A stretch of 64,000 nucleotides of DNA from JAGDZR01 sp049115695. GTDB lineage: Bacteria > Bacteroidota > Bacteroidia > Cytophagales > Cyclobacteriaceae. A program made the position numbers and the translations under genes. The DNA lies in NCBI GenBank assembly GCA_049115695.1, contig JAGDZR010000003.1, forward strand, positions 310,001 through 374,000, written 5' to 3'. The notes beneath the pieces were generated by a model, which saw only the letters and a program-made list of their open reading frames with translations, searched no databases and was not told where the DNA came from. Positions 54,271-62,387 of the stretch are shown piece by piece; position 1 is the stretch's first letter, and each line of letters begins with the position of its first letter.

Positions 54271-55185
54271 ATGGAGTACACCTATTTGATAATTATTGGG
54301 GCAATTATTGCGGGACTATTTATTGTTCTGTATGTCATTCCGGTCAGCCTTTGGATCACTGCGGTATTCTCTGGTGTTCGAATCAATTTGTTAGACATGG
54401 TCTTTATGCGATTCCGTAAAGTTCCCCCAAAACTCATCGTTGAATCATTGATATTAGCTGTAAAAGCGGGTATCAAGGATGTAGGTTCAGATTTACTTGA
54501 AACACATTATCTGGCTAGTGGAAACCTTACTAAAGTAATCAAAGCGCTAATTGTCGCTGACAAGGCGAATTTGAGCCTGTCCTTTAAACAAGCCGCAGCA
54601 ATAGATCTGGCTGGTAGAGATGTTTTACAAGCTGTACAAATATCAGTAACACCTTACATGATCACTGTTCCTGCCATAACCGGCGTATCAGTTGATGGTA
54701 TACAATTGATTGCGGAGGCTCGTGTAACAGTACGTACCAATATCAACCAGTTGGTAGGTGGTGCTGGTGAAGAGACAATCAAGGCAAGAGTGGGTCAGGG
54801 TATTATTTCAAGAATGGGTGAAGCTCCTAATTATAGAATCATATTGGAAAACCCGGAAGACATCTCTAAAGTAGTGCTGGAAAACGGTCTGGATGCGGGT
54901 ACGGCTTTTGAGATTTTATCAATAGACATTGCTGACATGACAATTGGCAAAAACATAGGAGCCATTTTACAAACAGATCAGGCAGCAGCTGACCTGGATA
55001 TTGCCAATGCCAAAGCTGAAGAAAGAAGAGCCATGGCTGTTGCGTTAGAACAGGAAATGCTGGCTAGGATTCAGCATGCTAGAGCTCAGGTAATCATTGC
55101 TGAATCCGAAATCCCAAAAGCTATGTCCAGTGCTTATCGTTCAGGACAATTGATTAAGGGAGTCAAATTCATAAAACCAGATTAA
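54271..55185 (+). CDS. floA: Flotillin-like protein FloA
   Basis: The 304-residue product matches the UPF0365/FloA family. An N-terminal membrane segment (about 5 to 30) enters but does not fully cross the membrane, then VFMRFRKVPPKLIVESLILAVKAG (family block), an SPFH-like core (PAITGVSVDGIQLIAEARVTVRTNINQLVGGAGEETI as separate conserved blocks) and a C-terminal Ala/Glu-rich coiled coil (ADLDIANAKAEERRAMAVA). It organises membrane microdomains. Length is near normal for the family. It stands alone between the cadherin operon and a convergent metallopeptidase. Confidence 0.92.
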   Translation: MEYTYLIIIGAIIAGLFIVLYVIPVSLWITAVFSGVRINLLDMVFMRFRKVPPKLIVESLILAVKAGIKDVGSDLLETHYLASGNLTKVIKALIVADKANLSLSFKQAAAIDLAGRDVLQAVQISVTPYMITVPAITGVSVDGIQLIAEARVTVRTNINQLVGGAGEETIKARVGQGIISRMGEAPNYRIILENPEDISKVVLENGLDAGTAFEILSIDIADMTIGKNIGAILQTDQAAADLDIANAKAEERRAMAVALEQEMLARIQHARAQVIIAESEIPKAMSSAYRSGQLIKGVKFIKPD

Positions 55186-55199
55186 TCTACCTTTTGGAT

Positions 55200-57053
55200 T
55201 TAGTAGATCGACATCATTAAAACTGATGCCATCATACTCAGCATGCTTAGATTGAGGCTCCAATTTTTTCTAAATAATGCGACGATCAATATCAGCTCAA
55301 TTCCAAAAACCAAAAGAAAATAATAGAATGGTGCGAGTGTTATGACCAGAAATAGTGCAATAACCACTAAAAGGAGCCAATTCATCAAGTACCTAAGCAA
55401 ACTATAAACAATTTGCCTGGAGGTGGTTTTTCCTCTTATAAGGACATAGCATATCACACCAAATAAAACGTAGTACCCCAATGTATATTTGGCCAGACTT
55501 TTGATCGGACCGGTAATCACCGCATTCATACTTAACTCTTCTGGAAATTCAAGGTTGTCAAAGTAAGTCTGATCAAATAAATTTTCCTCAATCAAGGTTT
55601 TTGATGAATTTGAATTCCCAGGAATAGTCAGTAGTTCTTCCTCTCCCTCAAACAATCCATGCTTTTCTCTATATGCCAATATGATCAAAGCATCATCCCT
55701 ACTCAATTCATCGATCATCATCAAATCCTCCAGTCGAGCGGCATTCATATTGAATGTATAAACAGGTACGCTCAATCCCGCATAGGCATCCATTGCCAAA
55801 ACCCCATGTGATTGATCTTTTACCAACATCCATGGTGAATCAGGAAGGGTAGGTTCATATTTCGCTCCAACAACCTGCTCGTAAACATCAAATACAAGAT
55901 CACGCTCAGCTGGAAACTCCTGAATATATCCTTCAATAAAATCAATCAATTGTGATTGATCGCTGTGTTCAAAAACTACGTACTTGCTCAGCACATGGAA
56001 ATATTTAATAAAAAGGTTTTCAAGTGGGGTAAACTTGCTTCTTGGTTCAAAGCTTGATGAATCTCCATTTGCAAAATGTTGGTAAAATTGTTCATCCTGA
56101 TACCGATTACCTACCCCCGCTAAATACAATTGAGTAAAAAAACCACTGACTATTCCTTCTGTAGCATGCGCTTGAACTTGATTTCTGATTTTCATTTTAT
56201 CTACTTCAACGCCGGCATTTCTGTAAATCAGGTTATCCTGATTGCTCCATCCGTCGATTGATTTATTCAGATATTTAACATCACCATTAATTGGGTGCAG
56301 AAATCTCTTGTAATCTTCGAATTGCTGATACCAAATGATCATGGTCATTTTATAAAATCCAACCCTCACAGGATTGAGAAAATCTCTACGGAAAGCTGGA
56401 ATAGCCTTACGGGATCTTTCTGCAATCCTGGTTGTGTCAGCATTTACTGCGTCTATGATTTGTGAATTTTGCTCATTCAGTCGGGCTATATTCTCCATGT
56501 GTTCAGCAAATCCTTCATTGAAGGCAATCTGAAAGTCCGTCATCAACGAAAAGAAATGGATGTTTACACTTCTTGATGATTCTTCTAGTGAATCGTTTGA
56601 AGAAAGTAAACGGTAAAGAATATGACCTAATTCGTGAGCGTATAGTTGAGGAAAGGACATTAGCCCTTTGGCTTGCCTGGTAAGTACGTCTCTTTTGATA
56701 TCGACATAATAGCTATCTGCATACTTGATGGTACTGTCTCCTTGCTTCAGGTAAAATCCCCTTCTAGCGTATCCTCCAGCATTCTCAGTTAACGCCAAAT
56801 AAGCCGGATCCAAAGGCTTTTGCTCTGTTTGATTTAGGTATCGCTGCAGCAAAGTGTGAAGACCAATTATTTCATTCAGTACTGAATTAGCCAAAATTGA
56901 ATCTGTATTCATCACCAATTCTGCCGTATCGGATGCTATGCTAAACTCGTGAAGTTCATCAATTGTGTTGCCTGTAGGGATTAGGATCTTAAGGTCTTGA
57001 GCATAAGTATTGTATGAGAATAAAAATAGAATGGACGCTATTACCTTATTCAT
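55200..57053 (-). CDS. Putative HEXXH metallopeptidase with helix-hairpin-helix and C-terminal membrane helices
   Basis: The 617 residues start with a signal peptide (ASILFLFSYNTYAQ). The motif AHELGHILYRL at 139 to 149 supplies HELGH (H140, E141, H144), and NEGFAEHMENI (E180, E184) about 36 residues later offers the third zinc ligand, as in gluzincins. Residues about 437 to 480 resemble a ComEA-type helix-hairpin-helix (LSRDDALIILAYREKHGLFEGEEELLTIPG is the region; key pattern AYREKHGLFxGEEEL). The last about 95 residues hold three or four membrane helices. A membrane-anchored periplasmic protease is inferred. I know no named family with this arrangement. Confidence 0.7.
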   Translation of the reverse strand: MNKVIASILFLFSYNTYAQDLKILIPTGNTIDELHEFSIASDTAELVMNTDSILANSVLNEIIGLHTLLQRYLNQTEQKPLDPAYLALTENAGGYARRGFYLKQGDSTIKYADSYYVDIKRDVLTRQAKGLMSFPQLYAHELGHILYRLLSSNDSLEESSRSVNIHFFSLMTDFQIAFNEGFAEHMENIARLNEQNSQIIDAVNADTTRIAERSRKAIPAFRRDFLNPVRVGFYKMTMIIWYQQFEDYKRFLHPINGDVKYLNKSIDGWSNQDNLIYRNAGVEVDKMKIRNQVQAHATEGIVSGFFTQLYLAGVGNRYQDEQFYQHFANGDSSSFEPRSKFTPLENLFIKYFHVLSKYVVFEHSDQSQLIDFIEGYIQEFPAERDLVFDVYEQVVGAKYEPTLPDSPWMLVKDQSHGVLAMDAYAGLSVPVYTFNMNAARLEDLMMIDELSRDDALIILAYREKHGLFEGEEELLTIPGNSNSSKTLIEENLFDQTYFDNLEFPEELSMNAVITGPIKSLAKYTLGYYVLFGVICYVLIRGKTTSRQIVYSLLRYLMNWLLLVVIALFLVITLAPFYYFLLVFGIELILIVALFRKNWSLNLSMLSMMASVLMMSIY

Positions 57054-57153
57054 AACTGATGTTTATCGGGATTCTAATATATTACGATTTTGTTAACAAC
57101 ACGGCAAATTGCATCATGACAGAAATCAACAAAATACAAAATTAGGAGTTGTA

Positions 57154-58323
57154 CTAAACGTCAGATAACGTTGAGGCAATGTCCAAACGAGCAGCCTGAA
57201 GAGCAGGGACAATGGCTGCCAGCACACCCAAAAATCCAACTACCGTAACAATAATTAGATCCCTGATCGCAAACATATCGACCGGCAGTTGATAGTGAAA
57301 CTGGCTGTCGAGCCCTGAACTAATCATCCACCAACTTACTTTGGCTATTAGCAAACCAACAAGTGCACCCGAAATGGACACATATAATCCCTCGAGTGTG
57401 ATCATTTGAACCAATTGCAATCTGGATCCACCATATGTTCTGATAAGGGCCATTTCATATTTCCGATCCTTAAAACTTGAATACAAACTTATGAACACAC
57501 CAAGACCACTTACTCCAATGATCAAATAACCCAACCAAAGCATCACGTCCAAACCAATACCCATCATTGACATGAGTTTATTGATTTCAAATGCCGGTAG
57601 AGCTGCCTGCATACTTGTACCTTGATTGATTTGTCTGGGTAGTTGGACCATGCCCATTGGACTTCTAAATTTCACGAGCAAAGCTGTAATCTCTTTTTGA
57701 TCTGAATCAGCTACATGATGAACTTCCCAAACACTCCTTGTGTCCGTAAGAATTAGCTGATCTAATACACTTCCCGATGTTTCCAATATACCTACCACAT
57801 GAAAATGCTGATCATGTGAAGCTCCTTCTTCACCCAGACCATGCGTACTTTCCAGTTTACTACCAATACTCAGGTTGAGTGTGTTTGCAACCCGACTCCC
57901 AACGACCACTTCCATAGGTTCCTTCCAAATACGTCCTTGAACAATATTACCCTTATAGATCTTCAGGTAGCTTGTATCAGTACCAATAATGCGAAATCCG
58001 TGATATGCATCACCATAACTCAGCGGTATACTCTGCCCTATAAATCTATGCCGCATGAATTGCTGAGCCTCGGCTAATTTAATATTGCCAGTAGGTACGT
58101 CAACATGAAATACTGATGAAAGTATAATCTGGAGTGGACTTCCCTTTGCTCCTATTACCATATCAATTCCGCCCAAATTCCTTTCCAGGGTTTGCTTTAC
58201 CTGATTACCTAATGTTAGCAACGTAGATATCATAACCACTCCCAATATGGTTAACAGCATATTGAGTAGGGTTGTCAATGGTCTTGACCAGGTGTTTTTC
58301 CAACTCAGCTTTGGGATATTCAT
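57154..58323 (-). CDS. ABC transporter permease, FtsX/MacB/LolCE type
   Basis: The 389 residues have one N-terminal membrane helix (LTTLLNMLLTILGVVMISTLL), a periplasmic domain of about 210 residues (MacB-PCD-like) and three C-terminal helices with the FtsX-domain pattern (LGYLIIGVSGLGVFISLYSSFKDRKYEMALIRTYG; key motif RKYEMALIRTYG). Such permeases transmit mechanical force to pull lipoproteins or peptides out of the inner membrane rather than forming a channel. The start overlaps the ATPase stop by four bases (ATGA). Which substrate this pair handles cannot be read; a lipoprotein-releasing or DevC-like role is possible. Confidence 0.88.
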   Translation of the reverse strand: MNIPKLSWKNTWSRPLTTLLNMLLTILGVVMISTLLTLGNQVKQTLERNLGGIDMVIGAKGSPLQIILSSVFHVDVPTGNIKLAEAQQFMRHRFIGQSIPLSYGDAYHGFRIIGTDTSYLKIYKGNIVQGRIWKEPMEVVVGSRVANTLNLSIGSKLESTHGLGEEGASHDQHFHVVGILETSGSVLDQLILTDTRSVWEVHHVADSDQKEITALLVKFRSPMGMVQLPRQINQGTSMQAALPAFEINKLMSMMGIGLDVMLWLGYLIIGVSGLGVFISLYSSFKDRKYEMALIRTYGGSRLQLVQMITLEGLYVSISGALVGLLIAKVSWWMISSGLDSQFHYQLPVDMFAIRDLIIVTVVGFLGVLAAIVPALQAARLDIASTLSDV

Positions 58324-58943
58324 AATTGAAGCACATTATCAAAATACGCCTTAACACGATGGTCATGAGTTATTACCACCAGGTGAGATTCATGCAGCTT
58401 CACCTCTTTTAACAAAAGCTCAATTACACTTTGGCAATTGGTATCATCCAGGCTTGCAGTAGGCTCATCAGCAAGTATCACTGCCGGGTTATTAATCAAC
58501 GCCATGGCAATGCATGCCCTCTGTTGCTCTCCCTGACTGAGCGATTGTGGTTTGCTTGAGGCATACTGATCGATGTTCAATTCACTGAGCAATTCCATAC
58601 ACTTTGCAGGATCTCTTTTGTGTTGACCGATATGTTGTACCAATAACAAGGACTCTATAAGATTTAAGGATTTTATGAATCGGGCCTTCTGGAAGACAAT
58701 ACCAATATTTTGCCCTCTGAATTCATCCAGTGACTGGATGTCAAGATTGCTAATATTTTGTTCATTGATGAAAATTCTACCACTTTCAGGTCGCTGAATT
58801 CCTGCCAGGAGATGAAGAAGAGTAGTTTTGCCAATTCCGGATGGGCCTATGATCAGTAAGGGTTCCCCGTTGTTCAATTGAATATTGGGGAAGTTCATAT
58901 GATTGTCCTGGTATGAAAATTTCAGTGATTCTGTACGGATCAT
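58320..58943 (-). CDS. ABC transporter ATP-binding protein, LolD/MacB type
   Basis: A short 207-residue ATPase with Walker A GPSGIGKTT (33 to 41), Q-loop near GIVFQKARF, signature LSQGEQQR (135 to 142), Walker B VILADEPTASLD (155 to 166) and switch His193 (VITHDH). The size and sequence fit the LolD/MacB group that drives FtsX-type permeases, here the partner encoded by the overlapping downstream gene. It acts on the cytoplasmic face. Confidence 0.93.
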   Translation of the reverse strand: MIRTESLKFSYQDNHMNFPNIQLNNGEPLLIIGPSGIGKTTLLHLLAGIQRPESGRIFINEQNISNLDIQSLDEFRGQNIGIVFQKARFIKSLNLIESLLLVQHIGQHKRDPAKCMELLSELNIDQYASSKPQSLSQGEQQRACIAMALINNPAVILADEPTASLDDTNCQSVIELLLKEVKLHESHLVVITHDHRVKAYFDNVLQL

Positions 58944-58992
58944 TGGGTAAATCTAAAGACAATTATCGTTCGGCAAAATATCAGGATCAACC

Positions 58993-61209
58993 TTAGTTTT
59001 CCACTTTAATCAAAGCTCTTTCCTCAATCCAGGTCCCTTCTTCTGACCACCCTGATATTAGCAAATCATAGTTTCCTTCGGATTGACTTGTCAAAAATTC
59101 TAGTGAATTCCCACTTTCGGTACGGAAATTAGGTTCCCATAGCAGTTGATTTCTATAATCAGGAATGGCTCCATTGCTTGAGGTTACAACTTCTTTTCTG
59201 ATTTGAGAAATCGCTGGTATTTGTAATTGCATCACTTCCTCTCCTAGCCTAATGTCATTCATATCGTGATCTATAGTTTCAAAGAGAACGACTGCACTAT
59301 AAGTCTGTCTACCCATCACATATCGACGATTGATAATCTTTATATCAGACATTTTGGAAGCATGTATCTGTAAAATAGATGATGCACCCATTGGAACACC
59401 ATCGAGTAACACCAAAGGGTTATCTATTGATTGCCGTTCATCCTCATAATTCCTGATCACCAGTTGCTCTTCCCCATTTCTCTCACGCACTGCTAATCCT
59501 AGCACATACTCCTTTATGGTCTCCTGAAGGGAGCTAAATCTTGTATAATCGTCCAGGTGATAATGATGGTCTACATTCTCAAATTGAACAAATTGATTAA
59601 TGGATGCAATCAACGAATCTGGCTTGGCAAGGAAATAAGCATTCTCAATTTGACTTTGAACACTTCGATTGATGATTTCCTGTATCCACTTGCTGTCTAC
59701 TTCGGTAATCTGATCAACAAACGGCAGCTGAATATTTGGCAAGTGCTCGTCGATGACAATTTTGACATTTGGATCCTCCGTCTGCAAATAGGCTGTTCGC
59801 TCTTCATAGGATGGATCCAAGGAAAAATAGAACCTGCCGCTCTCATCGGTGGTGTAGGTTCTATAATAGTAATACTTCCCAGGAACGCTTAATTGCACAA
59901 CTGATTCGTTTGCTGGTTCTATTCTTCCGACAATCAACTGTCCTCTCATTTCAGGAAGAATTGTGATTTTGCTCCGTTCAGTACCCAATACATCTTTTAA
60001 AGTCAGTCCTGCCCAGCTGTTGGCGATTAAATGATGATCTCGTTTTTCAGACAAAGCATCTATTGGATAAGTAAGATTTCGGATAACCCATTCAATTTTG
60101 CTACTTAATGTCTTGCGAATGGAAATCGTCAAACCACTTGATTTGACACCTTCGATAACGACATCTCCTTTGCTTTTCACTTTTAAATCCTGAGGATATT
60201 CAAGTGTAAGTTCGGCTCGTTCCTTACCGCTAAATATTAACCTGGAGGCTATTTCTTCTCCCAATTGTCCTATGAGCACACATCTTACTAATCCACCTGG
60301 TAAATCAGAAAGCACTAACTCTCTCTCTCCTTCAAATGAATAAATTCCAATCAGACCATCGTTGTTGTAACAAAGCATAAATGGAGTTTGCTGCACCTCT
60401 CCCAAGAGTCTGAAAACATACTGACTTCCTCTTTGAATCACTTTTAACCCTAACGACTGAGTTGGCATAACAGGGAAGTCTTGAAAAACCAATTGATCAT
60501 CTTCAGACGTCAGAATCACCTTTAAGGAAGACTGGTTCGCTGGTTTTAATGTAAAATGAGCAAATCCATCTTCATCAATTGAAAATTGGGCCAAATCCTG
60601 TCCTTCTGTCGTTTGTATCTGACCTTGATACCTGATGACCTCACCCTTTTCATCGAAAGAAGTAACCACAATTTTGTTTGATGCACCTACTATAACATTT
60701 CCAGACTCGGGATAGAAATTCAGTCCAGACGGTCTTTTAGGCTTTAGCGAAATCGTCATCTGGGCCTTTCTCCCTTGAAATGGATTAACAATGCTAAGTG
60801 GCACCATTGAGAAATCATTCTCATTAAGCATCCAATTCGTGTAGCCAATGAGAAAATAATTGCCTGTCGGGAGCAATGAAGAGACAAAATACTCACCGGC
60901 GGCACGCCCATCTTTAAAATGAAGGACTGTACTCCATATCGTCTTTCCACTCATGTCGACCAATTTCACATGTCCTGTGCTGCTCAATTCCGAGATTTCA
61001 TTTTGATTTACAGCCAGGTTATATGCTGCGAATTTCAAGTCTTCTCCAACTAGCAACTCCGTGTTATTGACGACTAGTCGTATTTCTTCCTTTACGACAG
61101 ATTTTTGATATCTATTAAAGGCGTCACTATAAAAGTCAGGCGCTAAATTTTGCGCATCAACATGCGTCAAGCAAAAAATAAGTACAAATAGAAAACCGTG
61201 CTGTCTCAT
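58993..61209 (-). CDS. Exported macroglobulin-like (MG) domain protein linked to a TonB-dependent receptor operon
   Basis: About 738 residues with a signal peptide (HGFLFVLIFCLTHVDAQ). Beta-rich throughout: an MG2-like domain at the N-terminus (VNNTELLVGEDLKFAAY, GEYFVSSLLPTGNYFLIGYTNW; key pattern LPTGNYxLxGYTNW), then several sandwich domains and a C-terminal plug-like part (LVLLDGVPMGASSILQIHASKMSDIKII) resembling a TonB-receptor plug segment. The ATG at 61209 overlaps the DUF4249 stop (ATGA) and is preferred over the TTG at 61215. Function unknown; it probably works with the receptor and lipoprotein encoded upstream. Confidence 0.7.
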   Translation of the reverse strand: MRQHGFLFVLIFCLTHVDAQNLAPDFYSDAFNRYQKSVVKEEIRLVVNNTELLVGEDLKFAAYNLAVNQNEISELSSTGHVKLVDMSGKTIWSTVLHFKDGRAAGEYFVSSLLPTGNYFLIGYTNWMLNENDFSMVPLSIVNPFQGRKAQMTISLKPKRPSGLNFYPESGNVIVGASNKIVVTSFDEKGEVIRYQGQIQTTEGQDLAQFSIDEDGFAHFTLKPANQSSLKVILTSEDDQLVFQDFPVMPTQSLGLKVIQRGSQYVFRLLGEVQQTPFMLCYNNDGLIGIYSFEGERELVLSDLPGGLVRCVLIGQLGEEIASRLIFSGKERAELTLEYPQDLKVKSKGDVVIEGVKSSGLTISIRKTLSSKIEWVIRNLTYPIDALSEKRDHHLIANSWAGLTLKDVLGTERSKITILPEMRGQLIVGRIEPANESVVQLSVPGKYYYYRTYTTDESGRFYFSLDPSYEERTAYLQTEDPNVKIVIDEHLPNIQLPFVDQITEVDSKWIQEIINRSVQSQIENAYFLAKPDSLIASINQFVQFENVDHHYHLDDYTRFSSLQETIKEYVLGLAVRERNGEEQLVIRNYEDERQSIDNPLVLLDGVPMGASSILQIHASKMSDIKIINRRYVMGRQTYSAVVLFETIDHDMNDIRLGEEVMQLQIPAISQIRKEVVTSSNGAIPDYRNQLLWEPNFRTESGNSLEFLTSQSEGNYDLLISGWSEEGTWIEERALIKVEN

Positions 61210-62387
61210 TCCCAAAATTCCGGTTTCATATTAGTGGCCAGATGTGTACACCTCGTGCAGGTCTTAATTGAAACATAAATCCCTGGAGTAACGTCAGGAG
61301 GCGGAGGTGGAAATGTTGGTACTACATTGAAAATATCATAGATAGCTTCACCCGAACTCATAAAATAGCCCAGTGTATCAAAATCTATAATTTGAACCAT
61401 TTCATCAGTACAGTTCCTGTCATTGCTTTGTAAACGAAAACCCTCTGGAGTGAAATCAGATGGAAGAAACCAATCTCTTTTGGTGGATACACCTGCGACG
61501 GTGAAATACCCCAAGACCAATTCATTATTCGGACCTACGATGTTTCCAGGTACTGCTCCGGGTTGCTGGTCAAATAAACTACCCTTCGATTCATTATTGC
61601 TTTTCAGATTTTTGAAATAAGAAAATGCATTCTGATCAATGGCATACTGAAATAAATTCATCGTATACTTTTGCCTCATTTCTTTTCCAGTTTCGGCGAT
61701 AAAACGTAGAGGGAATTCCGCTACACGCTGCTCCACATTGCCATTGGACGTGGTATATAGCACCTGAGTTGAAGTGTCTGTTAAGTAGCAAGTAGACACT
61801 TGTTCATCAAACGGACGAGGCGCATATTCATTCCCTCCTAACCAAACATAATCAGCTGGATACGGAGCTCTAAGTACATATGTTTCTTCATATTGATATC
61901 TAAAATATTGAGCCTTTCCTGTAGGGTCGTGTGCGTCGACATAAAATTGTAGCCCATATGAATTTTCATCCACACCGTCTCCAAATACTGATTCATACTT
62001 CGCGTAAATACTATCTATTTCCGGAGATGCTATTAGTTCATTAAAAATGGACACATAGTTTTTGTCCTCAATGTCTATCAATACTCTGTATCGCTCACCA
62101 ATTCTTCCCGCAAAACTGGCAGAAGGTTGGTAAACGCCATTTCCGGTATGGAAATAATCGTACCGCTCTCCCCCTTCTGACTCTACTGACACATTAGCAT
62201 TGGTCACAAATTTGCTTGCTGAGCCATCAAGTGGAAATGTCTTAGAGAGCGTTACATAATGAAACTTGTCCTCATCTGTGAGTAAGCCATCAACTACCAA
62301 AACTTCATCATAGTCAGCTGCTTCGAACTCATATGGCTCAATACAAGCAGATAATAACATGACGATTAACAACTTACGCATTTTCAT
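61206..62387 (-). CDS. DUF4249 lipoprotein
   Basis: A 393-residue protein with a lipoprotein signal (LLIVMLLSAC, Cys15) and the DUF4249 pattern: VVDGLLTDEDKFHYVTLSKTFPLDG near the N-terminus, an early beta domain (GVYQPSASFAGRIGERYRVLI) and a long middle rich in Tyr/Asn ending in a cysteine-containing tail (CTRCTHLATN). DUF4249 genes regularly sit beside TonB-dependent receptors in Bacteroidota and are thought to be their surface or periplasmic partners. Here the start codon shares one base with the receptor stop (TAATG). Confidence 0.88.
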   Translation of the reverse strand: MKMRKLLIVMLLSACIEPYEFEAADYDEVLVVDGLLTDEDKFHYVTLSKTFPLDGSASKFVTNANVSVESEGGERYDYFHTGNGVYQPSASFAGRIGERYRVLIDIEDKNYVSIFNELIASPEIDSIYAKYESVFGDGVDENSYGLQFYVDAHDPTGKAQYFRYQYEETYVLRAPYPADYVWLGGNEYAPRPFDEQVSTCYLTDTSTQVLYTTSNGNVEQRVAEFPLRFIAETGKEMRQKYTMNLFQYAIDQNAFSYFKNLKSNNESKGSLFDQQPGAVPGNIVGPNNELVLGYFTVAGVSTKRDWFLPSDFTPEGFRLQSNDRNCTDEMVQIIDFDTLGYFMSSGEAIYDIFNVVPTFPPPPPDVTPGIYVSIKTCTRCTHLATNMKPEFWE

